A DNA stretch of 50,166 nucleotides, from contig NZ_JALXPE010000030.1 of NCBI RefSeq assembly GCF_025143365.1, forward strand, positions 1-50,166. Reading direction: 5' to 3'. The notes under the pieces were generated by a model. That model worked only from the letters and a program-made list of their open reading frames with translations. It did no database searches and was not told the origin of the DNA. The translations under genes were made by a program, and so were the position numbers. Positions 32,774 to 41,474 of the stretch are shown piece after piece. This stretch comes from Microbacterium sp. p3-SID336 (lineage in GTDB: Bacteria; Actinomycetota; Actinomycetes; Actinomycetales; Microbacteriaceae). Each line of letters starts with the position of its first letter. Position 1 is the stretch's first letter.

Positions 32774-33778
32774 TCAGTCGGTGAGAGTGGCGAGGAGGCC
32801 GCGGACGCGGCCCTCGATGTCCTGGCGGATCGCGTCGACCCCTTCCGGGGAAGCGAGGGCCGGGTCGCCGACGGCCCAGTCTTCGTACCGGACGCCGGGG
32901 ATGATCGGGCACACGTCCCCGCATCCCATGGTGATCACCACGTCGGCCGCGCGCACGGCGTCATCGGTGAGCGGCTTCGGGAAGGCGGTGCCAGCCTCGG
33001 TTCCGTCCTCGATCTGCGCGAGGAGCGAGCGCACGTGCGGGTGCACGTCCGACGCCGGAGCGGAGCCTGCAGAGCGGGCGACCACGGCACCGTCGGCGAG
33101 CCGGTTGACGATCGCGGCGGCGAGCTGGGAGCGGCCCGCGTTCTGCACGCACACGAACAGCACCTGCGGCACCCCGGCCGACCGATCACGGGTCAGATCG
33201 GCCAGGCGCTGCCGGGCGAACCGCTCGGTCAGCGGGATCATATGCGCCGTCAGCTTCGCCGAACGCACCAGGCCTGCGTAGGACTCACGGACGATCGCGA
33301 TCACGAGATCCCGGTTCAGACCGGTCAGCTCGTCCGCGAGCTCCTCCGCGAGACGGGTCACCCGGGCGTCCATCTGCTGCAAGGCCTCGGCCCGTGCTGC
33401 GGTGTCCTCGGGCTCGTCGGTGACGGCAGCGGCGGGAGCGAACGCGTCGAGGAGGGCTGCAACGGCGCGCTGCTTGCCCGGGGCAACGCGGTAGTACACC
33501 CAGGTGCCGCGCCGCTCGGACAGCAGCATCCCGGTCTCCTTCAACACCTTCAAGTGGTGCGAGACGGTCGGCTGCGACACCTCGGCGAGGTCCGCGAGGT
33601 CGCATACGCAGGACTCGCCGCGCTGGTCGGTCGCGATCGCAGAGAGCATCCGCAGCCGCAGCGGGTCAGCGAGCGCTTTCAGCGCGCCGGCCACGGTGGC
33701 CGCGGCCTCAGTCCCGATGGCGTGCGCCGTGGACGGGGCGCACGCGTCGGCGTCGGCGATGACAGCAGCGTCGGTCAT
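32774..33778 (-). CDS. ArsR-ArsC fusion: arsenic sensor joined to arsenate reductase (334 aa)
   Basis: Residues about 25-115 form an ArsR winged helix with a thiol site ESCVCDL (Cys57, Cys59; Cys13 may be the third ligand) and SQPTVSHHLKVL recognition helix. Residues about 130-195 form a helical linker domain (three-helix-bundle type). Residues 205-334 are an ArsC domain with CVQNAGRS (Cys210, Arg216) and MGCGDVCPI. One polypeptide thus senses arsenite and makes it from arsenate. ATG 33778 overlaps the acr3 stop (ATGA). Confidence 0.9.
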   Translation of the reverse strand: MTDAAVIADADACAPSTAHAIGTEAAATVAGALKALADPLRLRMLSAIATDQRGESCVCDLADLAEVSQPTVSHHLKVLKETGMLLSERRGTWVYYRVAPGKQRAVAALLDAFAPAAAVTDEPEDTAARAEALQQMDARVTRLAEELADELTGLNRDLVIAIVRESYAGLVRSAKLTAHMIPLTERFARQRLADLTRDRSAGVPQVLFVCVQNAGRSQLAAAIVNRLADGAVVARSAGSAPASDVHPHVRSLLAQIEDGTEAGTAFPKPLTDDAVRAADVVITMGCGDVCPIIPGVRYEDWAVGDPALASPEGVDAIRQDIEGRVRGLLATLTD

Positions 33779-34869
33779 GACGTCCTCGATTCGGCGGTGG
33801 TGGCGTAGGGGTCGGTGTGGAACCAGGCTCGCGCAGCCCAGAGCGAGACGTAGACCAGGCCCACGAGCACAGGTACTTCGATGAGGGGGCCGACGACCCC
33901 GGCGAGCGCTTGCCCGGAGGCGGCGCCGAACGTGCCGATCGCCACCGCGATCGCGAGCTCGAAGTTGTTTCCCGCCGCGGTGAACGCGAGCGTCGTCGAC
34001 CGGGCATAACCCAGACCGAGCCCCTTGCCGAGCAGGATGCCGGCGAACCACATCAGCGCGAAGTAGACCAGCAGCGGCAGCGCGATGCGGGCGACGTCCA
34101 TCGGGTGGGAGGTGACCTGTTTGCCCTGTAGGGCGAACAGCAGCACGATCGTGAACAGCAGTCCGTAGAGCGCCCAGGGCCCGACCTTCGGGAGGAACCT
34201 CTCCTCGTACCAGTCGCGCCCCTTGCGCTTCTCGCCGATGAAGCGGGACGCGAAGCCCGCGACGAGCGGGATCCCGAGGAACACGAGCACGTTCAGGGCG
34301 ATCTGCCAGACCGAGATCTCCAGCCCCTGCGCATCCAGCCCCAGCCAGCCCGGCAGCACGGTCAGGTAGAACCAGCCCAGCACCGAGAACATCACGACCT
34401 GGAAGACCGAGTTGATCGCGACCAACACAGCGGTCGCCTCCCGGTCACCGCACGCGAGATCGTTCCAAATCACGACCATCGCGATGCAGCGGGCGAGACC
34501 CACGATGATCAGCCCGGTCCGGTACTCCGGCAGATCCGGCAGGAAGACCCAGGCGAGCGCGAACATGACCGCGGGCCCCACGAACCAGTTCAGCAGCAGC
34601 GAGGAGACGAGGAGCTTCTTGTCTCCGGTGACGGCGGCGACCTTGTCGTAGCGGACCTTCGCGAGCACCGGGTACATCATCACCAGCAGGCCCAGCCCGA
34701 TCGGGATCGAGATCCCGCCGACCTCCATGGCAGAGAGCGCGTCTGAAATGGCGGGCACGAAACGGCCGAGCAGGAGGCCTGCGACCATCGCGAGGCCGAT
34801 CCAGAGCGGCAGCCACTTGTCGAGGGTGGAGAGCCGTTTCGGGGCGGTGCGGGTCAGGGTGTCGGTCAT
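33775..34869 (-). CDS. acr3: Arsenite efflux permease Acr3
   Basis: 364 aa, ten helices, with the conserved Acr3 block LARCIAMVVIWNDLACGD containing the essential helix-4 Cys, and AAGNNFELAIAVAIG near helix 9. It exports arsenite with the proton gradient. Both ends overlap neighbours by ATGA, so the order trxA-acr3-arsR/C is translationally coupled. Confidence 0.95.
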   Translation of the reverse strand: MTDTLTRTAPKRLSTLDKWLPLWIGLAMVAGLLLGRFVPAISDALSAMEVGGISIPIGLGLLVMMYPVLAKVRYDKVAAVTGDKKLLVSSLLLNWFVGPAVMFALAWVFLPDLPEYRTGLIIVGLARCIAMVVIWNDLACGDREATAVLVAINSVFQVVMFSVLGWFYLTVLPGWLGLDAQGLEISVWQIALNVLVFLGIPLVAGFASRFIGEKRKGRDWYEERFLPKVGPWALYGLLFTIVLLFALQGKQVTSHPMDVARIALPLLVYFALMWFAGILLGKGLGLGYARSTTLAFTAAGNNFELAIAVAIGTFGAASGQALAGVVGPLIEVPVLVGLVYVSLWAARAWFHTDPYATTAESRTS

Positions 34870-35192
34870 GCGAGCAACTCCTCGATCTTCGCGACGTAGA
34901 CGGGTTTCGGGTGCGCGCCGATCAGCACGTCCACACGTTCCCCGGCCCGGTAGAAGCCAAGGGTCGGGATCGAGGTCACGCCGGCCGCGGTCACGGTCTC
35001 GGGGTTCTGGTCGGCGTCTACCTTCACGATCTTCACCCGCCCCGCGTACTCGCCGGCGAGCTGGTCCAGGATCGGGGCGATCGCCCTGCACGGGCCGCAC
35101 CAGGTCGCCCAGATGTCGACCACGACAGGCAGCTCGGACTCGAGCACCTCCGCCCGGAAAGTAGCGTCGGTGACGGGAGTGACGGTACTCAT
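34866..35192 (-). CDS. trxA: Thioredoxin
   Basis: 108 aa with WCGPC (Cys32, Cys35) and cis-proline in SIPTLGF. It supplies electrons, here probably to the arsenate reductases encoded downstream. ATG 35192 overlaps the trxB stop. Confidence 0.95.
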   Translation of the reverse strand: MSTVTPVTDATFRAEVLESELPVVVDIWATWCGPCRAIAPILDQLAGEYAGRVKIVKVDADQNPETVTAAGVTSIPTLGFYRAGERVDVLIGAHPKPVYVAKIEELLA

Positions 35193-36163
35193 GCGGAGAC
35201 CTCCAGAACAGGTGCGGAAACGGTGGCGGGTGCGAGGTTCGACAGGTAGTGCTGGGCGTCCTGCGCGGCTGCGCAACCGGTGCCTGCGGCGGTGATCGCC
35301 TGCCGGTACGTGTGATCGACGAGATCCCCGGCCGCGAACACCCCGGCCAGGTTCGTCCGCGTCGACGGGTGCGCGACCCGCACATACCCGTCCGCGTCAG
35401 TGTCGACCTGCCCGGCCACGAGCTCGGAGCGCGGGTCGTGCCCGATCGCGACGAACACCCCCGTCGCGTCGAGCCTCCGCTCGGCCCCGGTGATCGTGTC
35501 GCGCAGCGTGAGCCCGGTGACCTGCTCGTCGCCGAGGATCGCGGCGACCTCGCTGTTCCAGGCGACCTCGATCTTCGGATCGTCCAGGACGCGCTGCGCC
35601 ATGATCCTCGACGCCCGGAACTCGTCCCGGCGGTGCACGACGGTCACCTTCGATGCGAACCGGGTGAGGAACAGGGCCTCCTCCATCGCGGAGTCCCCAC
35701 CGCCGACCACGACGATCTCCTGCTCGCGGAAGAAGAACCCGTCGCATGTCGCGCACCAGGACACCCCGTGCCCCGACAGGCGCTCTTCCTCGGGAAGGCC
35801 GAGCTTGCGGTACGCGGAACCCATCGTCAGGACCACCGACCGCGCCCGGTACGTCGCCCCGGCACCGGTCTCGATGGTCTTCACGTCGCCGTCGAGATCG
35901 AGGCGGATCGCGTCGTCGTAGACGATCCGAGCGCCGAACCGCTCGGCCTGCGCCCGGATCGACTCCATCAGCTCCGGCCCCTGCACGCCGTCGACGAAGC
36001 CCGGGAAGTTCTCCACCTCCGTCGTCGTCATCAGCGCACCGCCCGCGGTCACCGAGCCCGCGATCACGACCGGAGCGAGACCCGCACGCGCCGCGTAGAC
36101 CGCCGCCGTGTACCCCGCGGGACCAGACCCGACGATGACCAACTCGACCTCTTGATTCGACAT
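35189..36163 (-). CDS. trxB: Thioredoxin reductase
   Basis: 324 aa. FAD motif [10 protein letters not shown] near residue 12, redox pair CATC (Cys137, Cys140), NADPH motif [10 protein letters not shown] and a C-terminal FAD-contact segment [10 protein letters not shown]. First gene of the arsenic operon; with trxA it makes the operon independent of the host thiol system. Confidence 0.95.
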   Translation of the reverse strand: MSNQEVELVIVGSGPAGYTAAVYAARAGLAPVVIAGSVTAGGALMTTTEVENFPGFVDGVQGPELMESIRAQAERFGARIVYDDAIRLDLDGDVKTIETGAGATYRARSVVLTMGSAYRKLGLPEEERLSGHGVSWCATCDGFFFREQEIVVVGGGDSAMEEALFLTRFASKVTVVHRRDEFRASRIMAQRVLDDPKIEVAWNSEVAAILGDEQVTGLTLRDTITGAERRLDATGVFVAIGHDPRSELVAGQVDTDADGYVRVAHPSTRTNLAGVFAAGDLVDHTYRQAITAAGTGCAAAQDAQHYLSNLAPATVSAPVLEVSA

Positions 36164-36165
36164 GC

Positions 36166-36187
36166 TTCTATATTGACACTTATCGAA
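36166..36187. promoter_or_regulatory. Candidate ArsR operator/promoter of the arsenic operon
   Basis: On the minus strand TTCGATA and TATAGAA are inverted repeats (one mismatch) separated by 8 nt, immediately before the trxB ATG. AT-rich sequence that could hold the -10 overlaps it. The ArsR part of the fusion protein is the obvious ligand. Confidence 0.5.
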
Positions 36188-36239
36188 TCAGTCCGCGACT
36201 CTGAGATGGCATTGTCACCGGATGTTCACCTGTCGTGCT

Positions 36240-37354
36240 CACGCAGGACTGCCAGCACCTCTCGCGCGTGACCTCCGCATCATCGACGAACAATGCGCGA
36301 AAAGTGCACTCTTCAACAATCGGACCTACCAGTACGAGTCCTGGAGCGGTTCGCGAGCGAGGTCGACATCTATAGCATCGATGAGGCCTTCCTCACGATC
36401 GACCGACGCACGTCGGCGAACTGCGAGGCGATGACCGACCTGGGGCGCACGGTCCGCTCGGAGGTCCGGCGCCTGATCGGCGTGCCCGTGTGCGTGGGGA
36501 TCGCACCGAACCGGACATTGAGCAAGCTGGCGAACCGCTGCGCGAAGAAGCTCGATGTCTTCGGCGGGGTCTGCGTCTGGCCCGCGACCCGGCCGGAGTG
36601 GCGGGAGCGTCTGATGCGCAGCCTCCCTGTCTCCGAGGTCTGGGGCATCGCGTCGCGCCTCGAGCGGCGATTGCGCACTCTCGGCATCGAGTCGATCTGG
36701 GATCTCGCGACAGCGGATCCGACGTTCATCCGGAAGCAGTTCAACGTCACCGTCATGCGAACGGCTCTGGAGCTGCGCGGCGTCGCGTGCATCGGCCCGG
36801 AGGAAGATCGGACAGGCAAGAAGGATCAGTTGATCGTCAGCCGCTCATTCAGCGAGAAGGTGACGACGGTGAACGGTATCCGCCAGGCACTCAGCATCTA
36901 CGCCCAGCAGATGGCGTCGCGCCTTACCCGCCACTATCAGGTCGGCAAGACTCTTGTGGCCTTTGTCGGCACGGCTCACTTCGCGGAGCAGACGCACTAC
37001 CCGCAGGTGAAGGTCCGTTTGCCCTTCCCGACAGCAGATCCCGTCGAGCTCACGAGGGCCGCCCATCAGTTGCTCCCCTATATCCAGGACGGTAGCCGGT
37101 ATGCCCGAGCGGGACTCATGATGGTCGATCTCCTGCCTGCCGGCGTGCACCTGCCGTTGGAACCCTTCCGAGCCCCGCACGAGGACGCCGGGATCGCCGG
37201 CATCATCGACAGTGTGCAGAGGAAGGCCGGCAAGGAGGCGCTCGGGCTCGGGTGGGGCGGGATGCGTCCGGGGCCGTCGTGGCAGATGAAGCGCGAGATG
37301 CTCACCAAGCGCGCGACGACACACTGGGACGAACTCGTGACAGTGCGCGCCTAA
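36240..37354 (+). pseudogene. umuC: umuC-like Y-family polymerase gene, 5' truncated
   Basis: From about 36330 the frame matches UmuC/DinB proteins: VLERFASEVDIYSIDEAFLT, then VPVCVGIAPNRTLSKLANRCAKK, EVWGIASRLERRL, and a little-finger domain to the end (TAA 37352). The N-terminal palm with the first catalytic Asp is missing. About 36240-36330 reads as a damaged continuation in another frame (LRIIDEQ, NNRTYQY). Loss of the start coincides with the edge of the arsenic operon, so island insertion or recombination probably cut it. Confidence 0.75.
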
Positions 37355-37783
37355 CGCCGGCGCTCGTGTCTGCACGGGACCTTCGGCAGAGCCTGCGCGA
37401 ACACGGATGATCTTCGCGATCGCAGCGACGGCCTCCTCTCCGGGCTGTTCGATCTCGCGGCGCCCGTTTGCCGCAGCCTCCGCGCCGGAGGCGAACAGGG
37501 TCGCGCTCGTCTCGTAGGTGAGGCATGCGGCGTCGATCTCCCCGCTGATCACACCGAGACGGACCGCCAGCAGATCGGCCGGGTCTCGGTGCCCCAGCCA
37601 GCCCGCGCAGATGTCGCGGCTCCCTTGATGGCATACGAAGACAGCGGGCGGCTGGTCCACCAAGTCGCGGTCATATCGTTCGAGCTTGGAGTACTCCTCT
37701 TCATGCCAGATGCCGCTCGCGACCGAGGTCCTGTACGGGCAACTCGCACACGGCGTCCGCCGCGGTTTCGAGGCCGCGGCCAT
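36845..37783 (-). CDS. DUF6283-like zinc-binding protein, 3' end uncertain
   Basis: ATG 37783 overlaps the stop of the upstream gene (TGATG). The first 135 residues form a compact domain with CASCPYR, SGIWHEEEY, FVCHQG and a further Cys, as in DUF6283 proteins of actinobacteria and their phages (recalled). The frame then stays open to 36845, antisense to the umuC remnant, and the residues there look like antisense translation. One base out of frame a TAG at 37351-37353 would end the gene next to the umuC stop, so a single-base indel near 37400 is likely. The recognisable domain spans about 37400-37783. Confidence 0.6.
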   Translation of the reverse strand: MAAASKPRRTPCASCPYRTSVASGIWHEEEYSKLERYDRDLVDQPPAVFVCHQGSRDICAGWLGHRDPADLLAVRLGVISGEIDAACLTYETSATLFASGAEAAANGRREIEQPGEEAVAAIAKIIRVRAGSAEGPVQTRAPALGAHCHEFVPVCRRALGEHLALHLPRRPRTHPAPPEPERLLAGLPLHTVDDAGDPGVLVRGSEGFQRQVHAGRQEIDHHESRSGIPATVLDIGEQLMGGPRELDGICCREGQTDLHLRVVRLLREVSRADKGHKSLADLIVAGKARRHLLGVDAECLADTVHRRHLLAE

Positions 37784-38100
37784 CAGAACGCCTTCCGATC
37801 GAATCCCGTTGGGTCGGCGCGGAGCGGGTCTTGCCATTCGAGGCCGGCGGCGACCGCCCGCGCGAGGCTCTCCAGCCCGAGTCCGAAGTAGCAGTATCCG
37901 TGCTCGAGCGTCGGGCACATGCCGTGCGGATGCTCGGCGCTCGACGGTGAGCACTCGACGCCGTGGACATGGAGAACCAGACGCCAGTTAAACAACGCCC
38001 GATGCACCTCTACGAAGTAGGTCTCAGCGGTGCGGATCCGGAAGCCGTGCTCGGTGGGCACGATGCCGGTGTTGGCCACGAGCTCGTGAAGGGTGCTCAT
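37783..38100 (-). CDS. Hypothetical protein (105 aa)
   Basis: Starts MSTLHELVANTGIVP; contains several Cys and His in the middle (CSPSSAEHPHGMCP and HGYCYFG), which may bind metal. No family recognised. It is coupled on both sides (ATGA with 38097-38552 and TGATG with the DUF6283-like gene), forming a three-gene unit. Confidence 0.65.
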   Translation of the reverse strand: MSTLHELVANTGIVPTEHGFRIRTAETYFVEVHRALFNWRLVLHVHGVECSPSSAEHPHGMCPTLEHGYCYFGLGLESLARAVAAGLEWQDPLRADPTGFDRKAF

Positions 38101-38552
38101 GCGGTTCCGCTTCGCCGAGTCGTGCTCCCCTGGTGGTGCCGGCGCTCCTCCAGGGATCTGCGGATGGCAGTGCTGAGTGGCGGGGTATCCGCTCGGTGAT
38201 GGTCGATGAGGTCGTGCGTCAGTTCTGCGCATCCGATGGCGAACTTCAGGATGTAGTCGATGTGTCCCGAGGCACTGGTCTCGATGCGGAGGATCGCATC
38301 CTCGTCGACGGGGAGGAGACCGCGGGAGGCTCGCAGCCGGTTGGTCGCGTCGAGCATCACGTGCCGTTCATAGAGCACCCATCCGAGCTCGCCGGTCGCC
38401 GTGTCGAAGTGGTTGCGCTGGTCACGCACGGCTGCAGCGTTGAGCAGCGCACCCTTCAGTTCGTGAAGATCCCGTCGGAACGTCTCGGACATGAAGTCAA
38501 TCCTTCCAGCAGATGTCGCTTCGCTGCGGTCGCCGAGCCCTCTCCGGTCCAT
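38097..38552 (-). CDS. Hypothetical helical protein (151 aa)
   Basis: ATG 38552 lies 6 nt after TATGTG of the shared motif and has no ribosome site. An alternative start is ATG 38493 (MSETFRRD). The protein is mostly helical and charged, with a central hydrophobic stretch (HIDYILKFAIGC). Unknown family. Head of the unit leading to the DUF6283-like gene, placed 26 bp after the methyltransferase gene. Confidence 0.65.
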   Translation of the reverse strand: MDRRGLGDRSEATSAGRIDFMSETFRRDLHELKGALLNAAAVRDQRNHFDTATGELGWVLYERHVMLDATNRLRASRGLLPVDEDAILRIETSASGHIDYILKFAIGCAELTHDLIDHHRADTPPLSTAIRRSLEERRHHQGSTTRRSGTA

Positions 38553-38558
38553 GCGCAC

Positions 38559-38567
38559 CACATACCC
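38559..38567 (-). promoter_or_regulatory. GGGTATGTG promoter motif
   Basis: GGGTATGTG on the minus strand, 6 nt from ATG 38552, preceded by CC as in most copies. It lies in the 25-bp gap after the DNA methyltransferase gene, showing an internal promoter. Confidence 0.6.
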
Positions 38568-38577
38568 GGCATCGGCC

Positions 38578-39492
38578 TCATGTTGTCGCGGCGAGCCCTT
38601 CTCCAATAGGTGCGTCTGGAAGGTTGAACGCGTCCGAGTTGAGGTTGTCGCTGATGACCGCGAGCTCTGTGGCCTGACGTGCCCGGTTCGCGGTGTTCCG
38701 GATGCCGAACGGGATGACGCGCCTCTCCGGGTAGAGGACGGTGGCGACGTCGGGGTGGTTGTCATAGGTGAGCAGCCATCGTGCTGCCGTGCCGTTGAGC
38801 GCGGTGGCGAGTCGCTGGTGAGCGGCACGGTCCATGCCGTGCGCGTAGAGCCGGTTCCCCTCGCGAAGGTAAGGCGGGTCGACGAAGAAGACGACCTCCT
38901 CGCAGATCCCGGCCTCGTCGACATTTTCGATGAATCGGATGCCGTCCGCGTAGCGAGACCGCAGGCGCGATCGCAGCGCGTGGACTCGACGGATCCGATC
39001 CGCGAGGGCGGGTCCGTTGAACCGTGACGCGAGCGTCCAACGACCGTCCTGAGCGCGTCCTCCGATAGGTCCGGATCGTGGCGCGATGATGCCGGAACGG
39101 GAGCAGCGGTTGACGATGAACGCGGCGAAGGCCAGCTCGTATGTGTCGACACCATCGGCCATCTCGAGAAGGGTCCGAGACCTCTCCCAGAGGCGCATCG
39201 TCGGGATGGTGCGCTCGACCTGGGTCGCGAGATGCTCACCGTCGGCCAGCACAGTCGCCCAGAACGCCGCGATCGCCGGATTCGCGTCGACGAGCCACGC
39301 TTCGTCGACGGCACCGCGTTCTACCAGGTTGAGTGCGGCGCCGGCGCCGCCAGCGAAGGGCTCGATCCAGATCTCGATGGGCAGCTCGCTCATCTGCCCG
39401 GTGAACATGTCGCCGAGCATCGGCGCGATGGACGCCTTTCCTCCGGGATAGCGCAGCGGGCTCAGGTACCGTTCCGCGCGGCTCTGTTGCAT
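38578..39492 (-). CDS. D12-class DNA adenine N6-methyltransferase (304 aa)
   Basis: Motif order is that of the alpha group: the SAM pocket PFAGGAG (residues 45-51) early, then the catalytic DPPY (205-208). RYPGGK near residue 14 is the usual N-terminal block. The recognition site cannot be read from sequence. ATG 39492 is 5 nt after TATGTG, with no ribosome site. No restriction enzyme gene is adjacent, so it is likely an orphan methylase protecting or timing the element. Confidence 0.88.
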   Translation of the reverse strand: MQQSRAERYLSPLRYPGGKASIAPMLGDMFTGQMSELPIEIWIEPFAGGAGAALNLVERGAVDEAWLVDANPAIAAFWATVLADGEHLATQVERTIPTMRLWERSRTLLEMADGVDTYELAFAAFIVNRCSRSGIIAPRSGPIGGRAQDGRWTLASRFNGPALADRIRRVHALRSRLRSRYADGIRFIENVDEAGICEEVVFFVDPPYLREGNRLYAHGMDRAAHQRLATALNGTAARWLLTYDNHPDVATVLYPERRVIPFGIRNTANRARQATELAVISDNLNSDAFNLPDAPIGEGLAATT

Positions 39493-39497
39493 GCCTT

Positions 39498-39506
39498 CAC
39501 ATACCC
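39498..39506 (-). promoter_or_regulatory. GGGTATGTG promoter motif
   Basis: GGGTATGTG on the minus strand, 5 nt from ATG 39492. This is the only copy with a 5-nt spacer. Confidence 0.6.
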
Positions 39507-39636
39507 CGCGCAACGCGAAGATGATGCAGGAGGCCACTCACGGCCGCCTGCCGGGCGTACCTCACATGACCAACCAGATCCTGGCCGGGAACCCGCATAC
39601 GAGTTCCGTGAGCCAGTGGAATGCGCCTCTCTCCGC

Positions 39637-39655
39637 CCCGTAGCGCCCGTTTCAA
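39637..39655 (+). repeat. 19-bp exact repeat, right copy
   Basis: CCCGTAGCGCCCGTTTCAA, identical to 4272-4290. It overlaps the last 3 nt of the gene ending at 39652. The 145 bp between it and the methyltransferase gene hold no gene. Confidence 0.6.
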
Positions 39656-40020
39656 CGAGCGTTCAGGCGTTTCGTGTCCTGCGACATCCGATCAGGCCTG
39701 TCTCGGCCCTTGTCGGCGTTCGCTCGTCTCGCTCGCGGGAACCGCCGTCTGAGGGCGCGAAGTGCTCGCACAGCGAGGAAGATGATGGCCAACGGCCATC
39801 CCCACACCATGAGATAGGCCAGCAACCCGAGCAGAGCCGTCAGGTCAGCTGCGAGCAGGATCATCCAGGAGCCGAGTCCTGGATCGGTGTCGGAGGCGAC
39901 GCCTTCCAGCCAGATCACTGTCGGCGCTGCGGCCATGACAGTCGCGGGCGCCAAAGCCGTGAAAATCGCGATCCCCGTGAGGACAGTCATCATCCGAGGA
40001 GTCAGGACTGGGAGCTTCAT
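39652..40020 (-). CDS. Small membrane protein (122 aa)
   Basis: Two helices: TVLTGIAIFTALAPATVMAA near the N-terminus, and a pair of hydrophobic segments around 45-80, followed by a very basic tail (RALRRRFPRARR). ATG 40020 overlaps the upstream stop (ATGA). No family recognised. Confidence 0.65.
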   Translation of the reverse strand: MKLPVLTPRMMTVLTGIAIFTALAPATVMAAAPTVIWLEGVASDTDPGLGSWMILLAADLTALLGLLAYLMVWGWPLAIIFLAVRALRALRRRFPRARRANADKGRDRPDRMSQDTKRLNAR

Positions 40021-40298
40021 GCTGCCTGCTCCCGATGAGCGTGAAGACGGATCATCAGGATGGTCGCTTCCATGAACGAATCCGTGACCGGGGCGAGCCC
40101 GCGGGCTTCCGCCCACGGCGACGGAAGCCCGCTCTGCCATCGCTCGAGCTCTCCGGCCCACAGGTCCGCACTACCGCCGGATTCGATGAACGCCGAAAGG
40201 ATGCGGTTGTGAACCGGACACTCCGGGTGCGGATAAGCGACAAGGTCACCTGGCTCACCGAGGTCGCTGCCGGTCAAGCACATGCCGTTGCAGTTCAT
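40017..40298 (-). CDS. Hypothetical protein with N-terminal Cys motif (93 aa)
   Basis: Starts MNCNGMCLTGSD and has CPVH further on, so a small metal site is possible. ATG 40298 is 6 nt after TATGTG. Coupled to the membrane protein at 39652-40020. Function unknown. Confidence 0.65.
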   Translation of the reverse strand: MNCNGMCLTGSDLGEPGDLVAYPHPECPVHNRILSAFIESGGSADLWAGELERWQSGLPSPWAEARGLAPVTDSFMEATILMIRLHAHREQAA

Positions 40299-40304
40299 GC
40301 CGGT

Positions 40305-40313
40305 CACATACCC
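40305..40313 (-). promoter_or_regulatory. GGGTATGTG promoter motif
   Basis: CCGGGTATGTG with ATG 40298 placed 6 nt after TATGTG, between the hydrolase gene and the two small genes. Confidence 0.6.
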
Positions 40314-40338
40314 GGCGCTCCGCCGAAGACCCAGTGAG

Positions 40339-41457
40339 CTATGCGACGGTAGTCAGCCAACTCCCGATTGCAGCGTCAAAGCCATCTGGATCGACGTTGT
40401 ACTCCCAGGAATGGTCCGCGTCGGGTGCCGTGTAGAGCGTCACCCTGTCGCCACCAGCCTCAACGAACTTCTTCGTGATGGAGAATGGCACGGTTCGGTC
40501 CCCAGGTGAGTGGATGACCAGGGTCGGAATCGATAGGCGTCCAGGAATCGTCCAGTCCAGCTCCTGGAAGTTGGCCGGCGTTGTGAGGCCGGCCAATTGG
40601 CTGAGTGCCCGATTGGAGAGCATCAGATGCCCCAGGAGTCCAGCCGTCGCCGGGAGCCGTCGCCGCGCCGCGCCATGCGCGATGATCCCACGCCAATCCG
40701 ATGCCGGAGAGATGAGAACGAGACCCGCAACCGCGTCGCGGGCCGCGCTGCGCTCGGCGACGAGGAGCGCGATGGATGCGCCCATGGACCAGCCAAAGAG
40801 GAAGACACGCTCGGCACCGTGGGCGACCGCGTATTTGACGGCAGCGTCTACGTCGGCCCATTCCGTTGTGCCAAGCGATGCCGCGCGACCTCGGGCCGCC
40901 GTGGTGTCGGCGTCACCCCTGTACGAAACGACCAGACTTGTATGGCCTTCCGCCGATGTCACCGGGACACTCCGCATTGCATTGTGCCGATCCGCCCGAA
41001 TCCCGTGGATGTGGATTGACCACGTGTCGGCGCCGTCCGGCCCGAACTGCCACGCAGGACACGGACCAAGCGGCCCGTTGATTGTGATCTCGGAGTGCAC
41101 TCCCATTTCGTCTGGGCTGAAGTGCGTCTCCCCTTCCCACCGAACCGTCCGAACGCCCGCGAGGCTTCCTCGCTGTCGGATGATGGTGCGCGTGACACGA
41201 CGCCCGTCTGAATCGACGATGTCTCCGACTTGAGCGGCGCCGTTCGGAAAGTGCACAACGAACGTGCCCGGATGCGCGCTCTCGGGAGTGCGCTTGAAAG
41301 TGATCGTGGTGTCGTCGTAGGCCAGGACGCCCTCGTCGCGTCGGATCTTCCACGAGGCGGCCTTGCGTGCCAATACAACGCCCAGCACCAGGACCAACCC
41401 TGCTGCCACGATCAGGGAAGTGGCTGCCGTCAGCCAACTGAGGAGTCCTGATCCCAT
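40339..41457 (-). CDS. Membrane-anchored alpha/beta hydrolase, Ser nucleophile (372 aa)
   Basis: One N-terminal helix (about 8-30), a beta-rich region (about 45-140), then an alpha/beta hydrolase domain with HIHG oxyanion region, nucleophile GWSMG (Ser224), acid in HSPGDRTVPF and base in DADHSWEYN. ATG 41457 follows GGGAAG. The paralogue at 43932-45032 shares the domain order and the C-terminal EYNVDPDGF. It is the last gene of the XRE-ImmA-membrane protein run. The substrate is unknown. Confidence 0.8.
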   Translation of the reverse strand: MGSGLLSWLTAATSLIVAAGLVLVLGVVLARKAASWKIRRDEGVLAYDDTTITFKRTPESAHPGTFVVHFPNGAAQVGDIVDSDGRRVTRTIIRQRGSLAGVRTVRWEGETHFSPDEMGVHSEITINGPLGPCPAWQFGPDGADTWSIHIHGIRADRHNAMRSVPVTSAEGHTSLVVSYRGDADTTAARGRAASLGTTEWADVDAAVKYAVAHGAERVFLFGWSMGASIALLVAERSAARDAVAGLVLISPASDWRGIIAHGAARRRLPATAGLLGHLMLSNRALSQLAGLTTPANFQELDWTIPGRLSIPTLVIHSPGDRTVPFSITKKFVEAGGDRVTLYTAPDADHSWEYNVDPDGFDAAIGSWLTTVA

Positions 41458-41474
41458 GTGCTTCCCTTTCGCAA

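Noticed and set aside
35381..35390. GGGTATGTG on the minus strand inside trxB
   Set aside because: Falls in conserved coding sequence (DGYVRV) with no start codon at the right distance.
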